Positions 7,844 through 16,090 of a stretch of 16,384 nucleotides of DNA are shown here, piece by piece. The translations under genes were made by a program, and so were the position numbers. The DNA is from Zopfochytrium polystomum. Its lineage: Eukaryota > Chytridiomycota > Chytridiomycetes > Chytridiales > Chytridiaceae. Numbering within the stretch: the stretch's first letter is position 1; each line of letters opens with the position of its first letter. The notes below the pieces were generated by a model. It did no database searches, was not told where the DNA came from, and saw only the letters and a list, made by a program, of their open reading frames with translations. The DNA lies in assembly GCA_025765615.1 (NCBI GenBank), contig JAIVFJ010000652.1, forward strand, positions 1 through 16,384, given 5' to 3'.

Positions 7844-9410
7844 CTGAGGGGTGACACTTTTTACCAATTCCACCGGGGCCACTGGTGTTGGTTCTGGCTC
7901 AGGTAGCTGTTCAATGTGTACGTTTGCTTCGCGAAGGAGGGCCCTGATGTTGGTGTTGGTTTTCTGAAGTTCGTCAGCTGAGAGTAAGGGCGTGTGGTGA
8001 TGCTGTAGTTCTGAACTGTCATCATCAGCATCTGATTTGTTGAGTTTGGGAAAGCTGTCTTCGGCGATAGTCAGGTCGTTGAGGCAATGTGTGATAACGC
8101 GACCAGTGTTGATGTCGATGAGCCAGGCAATGGATCGGCCTATATTGCCAATGTATATTGCTGGTCGTGCTCGTTCTGCCAGTTTCTTGTACTGGTGTGT
8201 GCTGCCGCGTTCCTTGGCTGTCACATGGTAGAGGCAACCAGCGCCAAAAACCCTAAAGTGGCTGATGCAGGGAGGAAAGCCAAGTAGCATTTCAACTGGT
8301 GAAAGCAAACCACGACTGAGAACTGGCAGTGTGTTGATGATGTCCACGGCATGTCGAATAGCATAACCCCACCAAGACCAAGGTGAGCCAGCATGCTGAA
8401 GGAGTGAACGAGTTACATCCATGACTGTCCTAACTGCACGTTCTAGAAGCGTTCAAAGGCAGTCGACTTAAGTTCACCCCCATCAAACCTAACTGACTTA
8501 ACCTGAACGTCTCGCACAGTCTGGAGTTGCTGAATGATTTTGATGGCTTATAGTCAATGGCAATGAGGGCAAAGCCGTACTGCCCCCTGAACTTGGGTTT
8601 GACCTCCACAAGGTCAAACGCCAAGTGTTCCCCAGGTAGCTTGTCTGGAGGATCTGTGTGGGGAATAGAGGCACGTGTCTGCTTTGCAATAATACAGGCC
8701 TTACACTCGTCCTCAAGCAGTTCTAAGTCTATGTCTGGAAAGTCAGCACAGGTTCGTCGTTCCTTCATGGAGCGAAGTTGAGCATAGGGAATGTGTCCTA
8801 GACGTTGGTGCAGTCGGCGAGTGTCTGGTTTTTTGCTGTTGAGAAATGCTGCACGAATGCTGTGTGTGTCTGCAGGTTCTGCTGACGTGCAAAAGTTGTA
8901 ATACCTGCTGGTGCAATGGGCGAGAAATTGAGTGCTGTAATTGAAGGTTGGGTTTGCTGCAGTTGGGAACCACTGGAGGCCGTGCCGAAGGATCATTTGA
9001 AGAACTGCTGGGTCACCTTCTTCATGACTGCTGCGGTGAATAACACCTGGTTGCAGGTCTCGTGCCAAGTGATAGTAACCGCATAGCTGGAGGTCCCTGT
9101 CGGCAATAAGGTTGACTGGGCATTCTGGAGCAAACTGCGCGCCTTCAATAATGAGAGTGATGTTGTTTGCAAGAGGAATTTGTGCAACGCCTGAGTCCTC
9201 GCAGTTGAGAACTGGGCCTTCCTGTGCGATGCGCATGCTGGATTTTTGGTTGTTGAAGGTTGATGGGATAAAGAAGGAGAAATCACAAAGAGTAGTAACA
9301 TTGCAACCGTTATCAATAAGAAGAGGAAAGGAAGTAACAGGAGGTGGAATGTTGACTGCAAATGCCCAGATCACTCCCAGGCCATCCAAAAATCCTGTTG
9401 GTGGTTGTCG
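7844..9410 (-). pseudogene. Copia A protease and integrase
   Basis: The minus-strand frame begins just upstream of DGLGVIWAFAVN. It has a protease-like LLIDNGCNVTTL (DNG instead of the usual DSG/DTG). A gag-pre-integrase zinc finger follows (RRLHQRLGHIPYAQL ... CKACIIAKQTR; HX3HX~30CX2C type). Core integrase residues are recognisable: D in LAFDLVEV, D in VRFDGGELKS and E in FLERAVRTVMDVTR, the DD-E triad. A loss of bases near 8540-8560 and a frame change break the core around 8430-8560. Downstream are HAGSPWSWWGYAIRHAVDII and FGAGCLYHV, typical of the copia integrase C-terminal part. Confidence 0.85.
9371..9410 (-). promoter_or_regulatory. Gag-pol overlap, candidate -1 frameshift site
   Basis: The pol frame opens after a TGA at 9411-9413 and the gag frame ends at 9371, leaving a 40-nt overlap. 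In it a run of five T (minus strand; plus AAAAA at 9388-9392) reads GAT TTT TGG in gag and GGA TTT TTG in pol. Slippage back by one base on this run would join the frames. It is not a perfect X XXY YYZ heptamer, and an old indel is the alternative. Confidence 0.4.
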
Positions 9411-10489
9411 TCACTTTGGCCGCCAAGCTGTGAGTTGTAAGTCTCTTCCCATAACTGCTGTTCGTTTGCAAACTGCTGACTCTGTTGTTCATCCCAATCA
9501 CTGTCTGCTGGTGCGTTGTATGTTAGGAGTGCCTGCTGGGATTGTTGAGGCATCTGCTCCTGCACGTTTGGAGCTGAAGGACATTCCCTTGCATAATGTC
9601 CACGACCACTGCAATTGTTGCAGGTGACATTTGCAGATGCCTGGCTCTGGTGTGGACGGAATGGTTGCTGTGGTCGCCATCCCGTCTGCTGGGTCGCCAA
9701 CTTCCTTGAGAGAGTGGAATGGACCGTCTGCCAAAGCCACCATAGGGTCGTGGGGTGTATGGCTGTGGCCTTGGTTGGAGCGGTCGATAGCCACCACGGC
9801 CTTGGGGGTGGGTGTAGTGAACTTGGGCAACATTTGCAGTTTGGTGCGTTGACCTCTGGGGCTGCAGTGGAGGTGTCCCCTTCTCTTTGATTTGCCAGCT
9901 CGATGCGTCGCTTATCATAGTTGTTTTGACGAACAGTTTGTTTGAAGAGTGAGATTAGTTTGGCTAAACTTGTTATCTCAGGAGCTGGGTTGCCGACAAC
10001 AAGAAGAACGTTTCCTATCCCCATGTCCAGTAGGCTTTGGTTCAGTGAGCCAACAAAGATTCAAACAACTTTTTGGAAAGGGCGAATACGATGGAGAAGT
10101 TCTCCAGCTGCTGATTTTGCAAAGCTGTCAACTCGATGGTATGCTTCGGTGAATTGGGTAATGAAGGCATCTGAGGCTTTAGTTGGTTCCATTTTGATGC
10201 GTTCAAAGTCGTCAATGATCTCCTTTGCGAGTCCCTGGTCTGCTGTGCGGCAAATTATTCCCAATTCACCAACCAACACATAAGCAAAGTTTCGACCAGG
10301 TGTGATTTGGGTGAGAAGGGCAGGAAACCAAGTTACTTTCTCTTGTCCACGAGGTGGAGGCACCAATTGGAATCTTTGTCCTTGGAATGGTCCATCTCTG
10401 ATGAGACAGGTTCCAGTGTCGCAGAGGTCTAGTGGATCAACTGCATCATTGTGCTCTGCGTTGATGTGATTGGTTGAGTCAGTAGTCAT
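9371..10489 (-). pseudogene. Copia A gag with in-frame TGA
   Basis: The minus-strand ATG at 10489 begins MTTDSTNHINAEHNDAVDPL. The frame runs 142 codons to a TGA at 10061-10063, then continues in the same frame (IFVGSLNQSLLDMGIGNVLL) to a TGA at 9371, so a single nonsense change separates two parts of one protein of about 370 residues. A UBN2-like retrotransposon gag region (ITQFTEAYHRVDSFAKSAA) precedes the zinc knuckle CNNCSGRGHYAREC (CX2CX4HX4C, about 9580-9623). The glutamine-rich C-terminus overlaps pol by 40 nt in the -1 frame. Confidence 0.85.
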
Positions 10490-10639
10490 GCTGTTTTCTC
10501 AGGACGATTATGTGTGCCAAGTTTGAAAGGATTTCGTTGGATTTTGGGAGTGTTGTGAAGGTGGTGTTGCAGCAGATGAAAAGTTGGTTTGTTAGCTTGG
10601 TGTGTGTCAGGTAGGGGGGTGGTCGTTGTCTCCAATTGG

Positions 10640-11317
10640 GGACAAAAAATCAAAAATTAATGGTGAGGGTTGGAGGTAATCTGGTGACCCTGAATGGAAA
10701 AAGTCGTCGCTTATCACAAAGGAGAGTGATTTTGGGATCCCGTTGGTGACAGTTGTGTAGTCCAGAAGCAGGCCTTTCGAATGATAGCTTGATATTGGCT
10801 GGGGGAGGTCTGGAAGGCCAGCAAATTGCGGTTGAAGTTGGAAAAGTGATTGCCAACTTCAGAGGTGGTGTACGCAACATAGGAGGGTCTGATCCGAGAT
10901 CAGGTGGGTTCGTTGGAAAGAGGAGATCAAGAGCTTTCCAATGGTAGTAACGAAATTGCTGTTTGATGTCTGTAGCGCCCGTGATCGCTCCACGAAGTTG
11001 GCAGATCTGAAAAGCAGACAACCCCTTCTACTGATTGGATTTTGTTGAAACCAAGGGGGAAGTGATTGGGATGGGTAACAGTTTTGTATGAAAGAATTTG
11101 CTATGATGGCTGATTGATGGGTTGGGCTGCTGTGGTGTACACTACTGAAGGTGGTGGTGGTGGGAGGTTGATCTTGGCTTCTGTCAGTCTTGTGTTTGTC
11201 TTTATACAAAACTGTTACAAGGACCATCACTTGCAAAATGCTGCAAGTCATCCTTGCAGAGCAGTATCAGGTCAAAGCTTCTGCACACTGCTTACACCAA
11301 AAGACCCAAAACTGACA
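10640..11317 (-). mobile_element. 5' LTR and leader region of copia A
   Basis: The end at 11317 (minus-strand TGTCAGTTTTGGGTC) is shared with 3133. A TATAAA word lies about 115 bp inside, so the LTR is read towards the gag start at 10489. The distal limit is not visible. It should lie somewhere between about 10600 and 10900, and no primer-binding site was recognised. The stretch 10490-10640 is leader sequence without a recognised motif. Confidence 0.55.
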
Positions 11318-12088
11318 GATGGCCTGGGAGTAATCCGGGCATTTGCAGTTAATGTCCCTTCCCTTCCTATTTCTTTTCCTGTACTCATCGACAACGGTTG
11401 CAATGTCACAACGCTTTGAGATTTCTCTCTCTTCATTCCCTATAGTTATACTCAGCAGAAATCTAGCATGCATATTGCAAAAGAAGGACCAATTCTTACT
11501 TGTGAAGGATTCGGCACAGCCCTCAAACCACTCGCCAACAATATCACACTTATAATTGAAGGTGCCCAATATGCTCCAGAATGTCTGGTCAACTTGGTCG
11601 CTGATCGGAACCTAAAACTATGTGGCTTCTTCCATCTTGCGCGAGACCTTCAACCTGGTACTATTTATCGTAGCAGTCCTAAGGAAGGAGATTCAGCCGT
11701 TCTTCAAATGATTCTTAGACATGGTCTCCAATGGTTCCCAACAGCAGCAAACCCCAACTTCAACTACAGCAAACAATTTATTGCACATTGCGCCAGTAAA
11801 TTTTACAACCTCTTCAGCTCAGCAGAACCAGTTGATACACTCAGTATACGCACAGCCTTTCTCAACAAAAGCTCCAAACACTCAGCGCATGCATGAACGC
11901 CTCGGCCATATCCCTTATGCAAGACTACGAGCAATGAAGGAGCGCTGTACATGTGCTGACTTTCCTGACATTAAGCTGGACTTGCTTGAAGAACCGTGTA
12001 AGGCCTGCATTATTGCCAAACAGACTCGTGCTGCTATTCCACATACAGATCCTCCAGATAAACTACCAGGCGAAGATTTAGCCTTGAT
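11318..12088 (+). mobile_element. Copia B: truncated copia pol copy
   Basis: The plus-strand sequence starts GATGGCCTGGGAG, the same point as the gag-pol junction of copia A. It encodes DGLGVIRAFAVN, LIDNGCNVTTL (then TGA where copia A has a cysteine codon), a long region collinear with copia A (LANNITLIIEGAQYAPEC; LRHGLQWFPTAANPNFNY), and after a frameshift near 11875 the gag-pre-integrase zinc finger (MHERLGHIPYARL ... CKACIIAKQTRAAIPHTD). It stops at the start of the integrase core (LPGEDLA) where the inverted-repeat unit begins. It has no LTR of its own, gag or RT. It is diverged from copia A, so it is a separate old copy in the opposite orientation. Confidence 0.85.
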
Positions 12089-12161
12089 TGTGATTGGATG
12101 GAGTTCTCAAAGGGATCATCAGTAATGGGTGTAGTGTACCCCATGGGTCGAATCTCAACAC
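12089..12161 (+). repeat. Left inverted-repeat arm
   Basis: Pairs with 13158-13230. Four differences, all transitions. In three the left arm has TG or CA where the right arm keeps CG. Confidence 0.9.
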
Positions 12162-12208
12162 AGATCTTGGTCGGTGCCTTGAGAACTGTTTGAATTAAAA
12201 TGAAGGAT

Positions 12209-13106
12209 TGGAGATGTATCCTCTGCGAACCCTGTACCGGACAGAACAGAGTAGGTATCTTTTATCGCTCTGATTAACAGTTCAGAATATGAAATAGCAG
12301 GGGATGCCCAGCACTGCGAAGAAGGTTGTGTTGCAGCCCTCCTTGTGGGAGAAGGTTGTGTTGCGGCCCTCCTTGTGGGAGAATATGCAGTGATGACCTA
12401 GTACACGCCGTGCTTTTGGTGACAATACTGGTCTCCATCAGTCCTACAAGATGAAGTTTCTTAACAAAATGGCAGATAATTGTTCTGACCTTCTTGCACG
12501 CAGGTACAAAGCCATTATAGCCGCTGACCTCAATATTGCTCATGCTGACATTGATGTGTATTCACAACTCTGGAAAGAGATGGAAATTGCAAACAGAACC
12601 TTCCCAACTTGCCTTAACGAAGAAAGGACTTGGCTTCTCGTTTCCTGGACTTGGGTTTCACTGATACTCTTTGGACCAATCATCCAACTGAGCCTGGTTT
12701 AACATGGACCAGCAAGGCCCGTGACATGCCGTATTGGTTCACTCTTCTCTGTGTGGACTACTTCCTTGTGAGTAACAACATCCCTCCAGCTGTGTATGAC
12801 GTTTGCATTCATTATGATATACCTGCTGACTCGGAATGAGTCGCTAGTGACCACTATCGCTTGGAGTTACTCACTGCACTGGAAGCACCACTGAGGGTAC
12901 TCCCCCTTGATGTCAATGAACTTCGGGAAGCCTTTACCTTTTTAGATGAACTTAAGTCAACCAAGAATGAGGCTGACCAAGTGGTCCAGTTGTTGGACAA
13001 CAAAGTTGCCCTACGTGACCTCCAACTTTGCAACCCGTATTTCAGGTCCATCCTCTGCCTCCATGAGAAGGAACCATACCTGACAACTCAGATGCTAAGG
13101 CTATGA
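12209..13106 (+). pseudogene. Decayed AP endonuclease (exonuclease III family)
   Basis: Pieces in several frames line up with an exonuclease III/APE1-type endonuclease that cuts DNA at abasic sites. GQNRVGIFYRSD (about 12235) corresponds to the G-x-A-I-F strand. EGCVAALLVGEYAVMT corresponds to the EGR strand. GDNTGLHQSYKMKFLNKM leads to AADLNIAHADIDV (catalytic D-x-N, about 12517). ERTW, FLDLGFTDTLW and CVDYFLVS (conserved D) come next, then ASDHYRLELL (SDH motif, about 12845-12875). Interruptions include a TAG near 12400, shifts near 12270, 12410 and 12630, and a TGA at 12838. The N-terminal part with the metal-binding QE motif is missing. About 70 further residues follow the nuclease fold (PLDVNELREAFTFLDEL...). 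Host gene or retroelement endonuclease are both possible. Confidence 0.65.
12321..12380 (+). repeat. In-frame tandem duplication, 2 x 30 bp
   Basis: 12321-12350 is repeated at 12351-12380 with one difference. It encodes EGCVAALLVG twice. The duplication keeps frame in the AP-endonuclease remnant. Confidence 0.9.
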
Positions 13107-13157
13107 GCGCTCAGGCTGCCCTGACCATTGTGAAGGACGGAGTCGTGTACGTTATTA

Positions 13158-13230
13158 GTGTTGAGATTCGACCCACGGGGTACACTACGCCCGTTACTGA
13201 TGACCCCTTTGAGAACTCCATCCAATCACA
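13158..13230 (-). repeat. Right inverted-repeat arm
   Basis: Pairs with 12089-12161. It retains CpG at three positions that are TpG or CpA in the other arm. Confidence 0.9.
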
Positions 13231-13238
13231 TTGGATGG
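13218..13238. repeat. Hairpin at right border of the unit
   Basis: CCATCCAA (13218-13225) and TTGGATGG (13231-13238) form a perfect 8-bp stem with the loop TCACA. The hairpin straddles the end of the inverted-repeat arm. Confidence 0.8.
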
Positions 13239-13464
13239 GGTGTTTGAAGGGCTCAGTAGATTCAATACTTGAATGGGGCGCTCGGAAGGGCTAATCTGTT
13301 CTCAATAAAAAGAGATAGGCAAAGGCGGCTGTTGTTCTAGCTTTGTTCATCCTACCGGTAGGAACAATGCAATTAGAACATGCACAAAAACGCTCAAACT
13401 ACGCACTCTGCACATGTAACACAGCACAGCAAGCATGCAGAAGCAGTGTACCACTGCCCAATGC

Positions 13465-13516
13465 TCCGGAATTCCGCTCTCTGCATCGGAATTCCACTCC
13501 CTGATCCGGAATTCCA
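13465..13516 (+). repeat. 20-bp tandem repeat with GGAATTCC
   Basis: GGAATTCC recurs at 13468, 13488 and 13508 with similar C/T-rich spacers. This is an array of about 2.5 units. Confidence 0.8.
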
Positions 13517-13571
13517 GCTTTCCTGCTGTTCTGTGCAATCTGAGCAATGCAACAGGCATTTAGGAATCAGG

Positions 13572-13653
13572 GATTGCACCAATCACTGCATTTCTAAAAG
13601 TGAGATAAAAACTGAGCTCACCAGAGATTGCACCAATCATTGGATTTCTAAAA
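13572..13653 (+). repeat. Direct repeat, 28 bp, 54-bp spacing
   Basis: GATTGCACCAATCA... at 13572-13599 and 13626-13653 match at 26 of 28 positions. Confidence 0.8.
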
Positions 13654-13668
13654 ACAAGGAAAAAAGCG

Positions 13669-13754
13669 GCTTGTTTCCCAAACAAGCTTCCTGATTTGGA
13701 AACAACCAAACCAATTTACAAGCAACTGTTTCTCAAACAAGCTGTAAATTGGTT
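13669..13754. repeat. Two inverted repeats
   Basis: GCTTGTTT/AAACAAGC with the loop CCC (13669-13687), and AACCAATTTACA (13709-13720) with TGTAAATTGGTT (13743-13754). They could form adjacent hairpins just before the minisatellite. Confidence 0.7.
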
Positions 13755-13756
13755 CC

Positions 13757-13984
13757 TGGTGGTACTCAGCCCAGACAAAGTGCTCAGCCCAAGGTGGTAC
13801 TCAGCCCTGGCTGGTACTTAGCCCTGGGTGGTGCACAGCCCAGGCTGGTACTCAGCCCTGGGTGGTGCTCAGCCAAGGCTGGTACTTAGCCCTGGCTGGT
13901 ACTCAGCCCTGAGTGATGCCCAGCCCTGGGTGGTACTCAGCCCTGAATGGGTACTTAGCCCAGGATGGGGGTTGGTGCTCAGCC
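13757..13984 (+). repeat. 17-bp minisatellite
   Basis: About 13 degenerate units of the type TGGTACTCAGCCCTGGG, mostly exactly 17 bp. The array ends about 80 bp upstream of a TATA box at 14063. Repeats of this kind occur in the U3 region of some LTRs and in gene promoters. Confidence 0.9.
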
Positions 13985-14062
13985 TGTTTTATCTCATTTC
14001 TGTGGCCTGCTCTGTGCAGCCCACTGCTCTCTCTGTTTTCTGATGGCTCCAACCTGCAGGAG

Positions 14063-14069
14063 TATAAAA
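14063..14069 (+). promoter_or_regulatory. TATA box, possible LTR or gene promoter
   Basis: TATAAAA is followed by a pyrimidine-rich region. Minisatellite, TATA box and CT-rich leader together resemble a promoter. No coding start of a recognisable gene follows before the gypsy-2 fragment at 14421. Confidence 0.45.
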
Positions 14070-14247
14070 GCAGCAACCTCTCACAGAGATCAAACAAGGA
14101 ATCCAACCCCCTCCTTGCTGCTTTGACAAAATCCAGTGCAAAACAAGCCAATCTCTCTTCCTCCATTTGCTCTCTCTTCCATCTCTGCCCACTCACTCCT
14201 CTCTCCTCTCTCCATCCTCTCACTCCTCTCCCTTGTCCATCATCACT

Positions 14248-14248
<1 letters not shown>

Positions 14249-14278
<30 letters not shown>
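14249..14278 (+). repeat. (CT)15 microsatellite
   Basis: An uninterrupted CT repeat inside a longer C/T-rich tract (about 14150-14290). Confidence 0.95.
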
Positions 14279-14280
<2 letters not shown>

Positions 14281-15055
14281 ATCCCCACACACACCAAGTC
14301 CCTCCAATCCTGGGTGGGATTTCATCAATTAGGGACTCCTTTTTGTACCTGGCCTGAAAGTTCCCACTGAGACTTGCAGTTGCTGTTCCAGACAGGCTCT
14401 GATGCGAGGTACACTGACTCATGCAAGATGAGCCTTTCTCTGGCCACCTCGGCTCTAGAAAGGTCCTAGAAACCATGTCTGATTGTTTCTACTGGCCCAA
14501 CATGTCCAGAGTTTACGCAACCATGTCGCCAGCTGCCATGTTTGCCAAAAACTACATTTGCAGAGAAGAGTTGATTTACCCTGAGATCATGTCAAGCTTC
14601 TCAAATGGCTTGATTGGATATTCAAACAATGGAAGAATTTCACACTTCCATCTTGACAAGCAGGGAGAACTGAAGTCGGTTGATATCCTCCGTAAACCAT
14701 GGAATAGCGAAGCACCTATTAATGGGACCAAGCTCTGGCCTGGTCTTTTGCACCAATTCTGTTGGATAACCCCAAACCTGGTGGCTTGGAGGAAGAACCA
14801 CTCACTTGCACAGTTGAGTTGATTTTGACAGAACCTTATGTTGCTGAGGTTCTCAACTGGTTGAAGGCAGCGCAAGAAACTGTTATTTCCCACTCTGAGA
14901 AATACAAGGAGGCTCTTCGACAGGCCTCCCTTGATAGAGACAAGGATCCCTACTTTTTCTGACTTGGAGAGAAAGCATGGATGGCTGTTCCCCTTGACAA
15001 CCCTGGTGACATTGGTGACAAAAGCTGTTCTCTTATTTTCCTGTGGGTCGGACCT

Positions 15056-15383
15056 TGTCAGGAACAGGGCAGGACAGGACAAGGCAGACAAGGAACTGAG
15101 AGGTGTGATGATTGTATTGGAAACAATAATTCACTTGAGGGATGGGACAGGTCCCCCATCCCCCTTTTATACCTTTTGAGAGTCTTCCTTGTCAAGAACT
15201 CAAAGAAAGTTCCAGAAAGAGCAATTAGTAATACAATGATACCAATGATACCAATGACAACAAGACAGGTCAGGAAAGCAAAGAAGGTTCCAGAAGGTTC
15301 CACAAGGTTCCATGAAGGAATGTTCTAGAAGGTTCCAGAGGTTCCAGAAGGTTCCAGAGGTTTCCAGAGGGTGATTCATAACA
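15056..15383 (-). mobile_element. Solo LTR, chromovirus family (copy 4)
   Basis: This is the reverse complement of the chromovirus LTR, 328 bp, from TGTCAGGAAC to GATTCATAACA. GACCT occurs at 15051-15055 and again at 15384-15388, a perfect 5-bp target duplication. It carries the extra GGAACTTTCT-like block seen in copy 1. Removing it with one GACCT rejoins VGP to VRVVAI of the gypsy-2 integrase in frame. TATAAAA on the minus strand is at 15165-15171. Confidence 0.95.
15283..15354 (-). promoter_or_regulatory. Heat-shock-element-like array in solo LTR copy 4
   Basis: Alternating GAA and TTC units, mostly with two-base spacing, span this region, with a few degraded units. They lie upstream (minus strand) of the TATA box at 15165-15171. 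Confidence 0.65.
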
Positions 15384-16090
15384 GACCTGTTCGAGTCGTT
15401 GCCATCACTGGTGAGGACGCAAAGACACAATATAGTGTTGCGGAAACATTCCCTGCTGGACAAACAGATTGAGGTACAAACTCTCCATATCTCCTGTCTG
15501 AGGCCCTACACTGAGCAAGCTCCTGTAGTCTCTGCAGAAGATGCTGTTACCAATTGTCTTGACGACTTTGAGAGAGAGCTTGAAGAGTGGAAGACTGACA
15601 CTCGGCTCATTAAGAAACCTACCTCCAAGATCACCACAACCCCTGGAGCGCATGTTGACTTCCTTAAGAAGAGAATCAAAGGGCACACCTTTCACAGAGA
15701 AAGTATTACTATCTGACTAAGTGGTTAGGATTCTCTACCAAACACGATTGGTACCAACTCAAAGAAGATCTTCACTGCCTTGCAGTGTGCGACTACTGGG
15801 AATTGGTGAAGACTGATGACCCTGAACAATATCAGAAACGATTGAAATGGTCACAGCTTCCAAAGAACCGTTGGTTCTGTGCGCCTACTACAAGGGTGGC
15901 CACGCAGATGATGATGGAGAGAGATCAGCACTTGCTTCGTCCTCTCACCCCACCAGATTCCAACCCCAACACGCAAGCTAGTGCATTGTTTTGTACACCT
16001 GCCCCAAGTCAGCCTGTTGCTGGCCCACCTACACCACAAACTCAACCTGTGCCCCTGAGGAGGAGCACACGGTTGAAACCTTCTAAGTAA

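Larger units (their letters stand above)
2890..11317 (-). mobile_element. Copia A: degraded Ty1/copia element, interrupted
   Basis: On the minus strand the order is LTR (11317 inward), gag with a zinc knuckle (10489-9371), protease and integrase (9410-7844), proline-rich linker (7345-7069) and reverse transcriptase (3997-3134), then a second copy of the LTR start at 3133. Integrase before reverse transcriptase is the diagnostic Ty1/copia order. The element is dead: it has a TGA in gag, an indel in the integrase core, a 498-bp interruption at 7346-7843, a nested gypsy element at 3998-7068, and no RNase H. No target duplication could be found because the low-coordinate LTR end is not defined. 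Confidence 0.85.
12089..13230. mobile_element. Unit bounded by 73-bp inverted repeats
   Basis: The left arm 12089-12161 (TGTGATTGGATGG...) is the reverse complement of 13158-13230 at 69 of 73 positions. The unit interrupts copia B in its integrase region. No clear target duplication flanks it: the left flank ends CCTTGAT and the right flank begins TTGGATG. The right arm lies inside a reading frame (13103-13294), so the arms may be an inverted duplication of coding sequence and not true transposon ends. It is either an unusual small element carrying a captured AP-endonuclease gene or a rearranged gene copy. Confidence 0.5.
13103..13294 (+). pseudogene. Short frame overlapping the AP-endonuclease end
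   Basis: ATG at 13103 overlaps the preceding stop as ATGA. The 63-codon frame MSAQAALTIVKDGVVYVISV...ILEWGARKG ends with TAA at 13292-13294 and crosses the right inverted-repeat arm and its outer border. It may be the C-terminal continuation of the same protein after a shift, or a separate small frame. I recognise no domain. An AATAAA word follows at about 13303. Confidence 0.3.
14421..16090 (+). pseudogene. Gypsy-2: integrase ends and chromodomain-like tail
   Basis: This starts with an integrase H2C2 zinc-finger piece (QDEPFSGHLGSRKVLETMSD, FYWPNM). After a stretch where the catalytic core cannot be recognised, the integrase C-terminal region follows (SEKYKEALRQASLDRDKDPY, a TGA at 14960-14962, then LGEKAWMAVPLDNPGDIGDK in the same frame). 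It is broken by the solo LTR at 15056-15383 and resumes with GPVRVVAI and LHISCLRPY (GPY/F module). After a frame change near 15700 there is a chromodomain-like segment (YYLTKWLGFSTKHDWYQLKE). The last frame ends RRSTRLKPSK with TAA at 16088-16090. This family is distinct from the nested chromovirus. Confidence 0.75.

Noticed and set aside
7403..7854. Plus-strand frames in the copia interruption
   Set aside because: Proline/serine/threonine-rich translations of C-rich DNA without any family resemblance.
12089..13230. Classic DNA transposon with target duplication
   Set aside because: The inverted arms are clear, but no transposase and no flanking direct repeat were found, and one arm lies within a frame that continues beyond it.
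13828..14043. Frame MVHSPGWYSALGGAQPRLVL across the minisatellite
   Set aside because: The 17-bp unit is not a multiple of three, so the periodic peptide is a by-product of the repeat.
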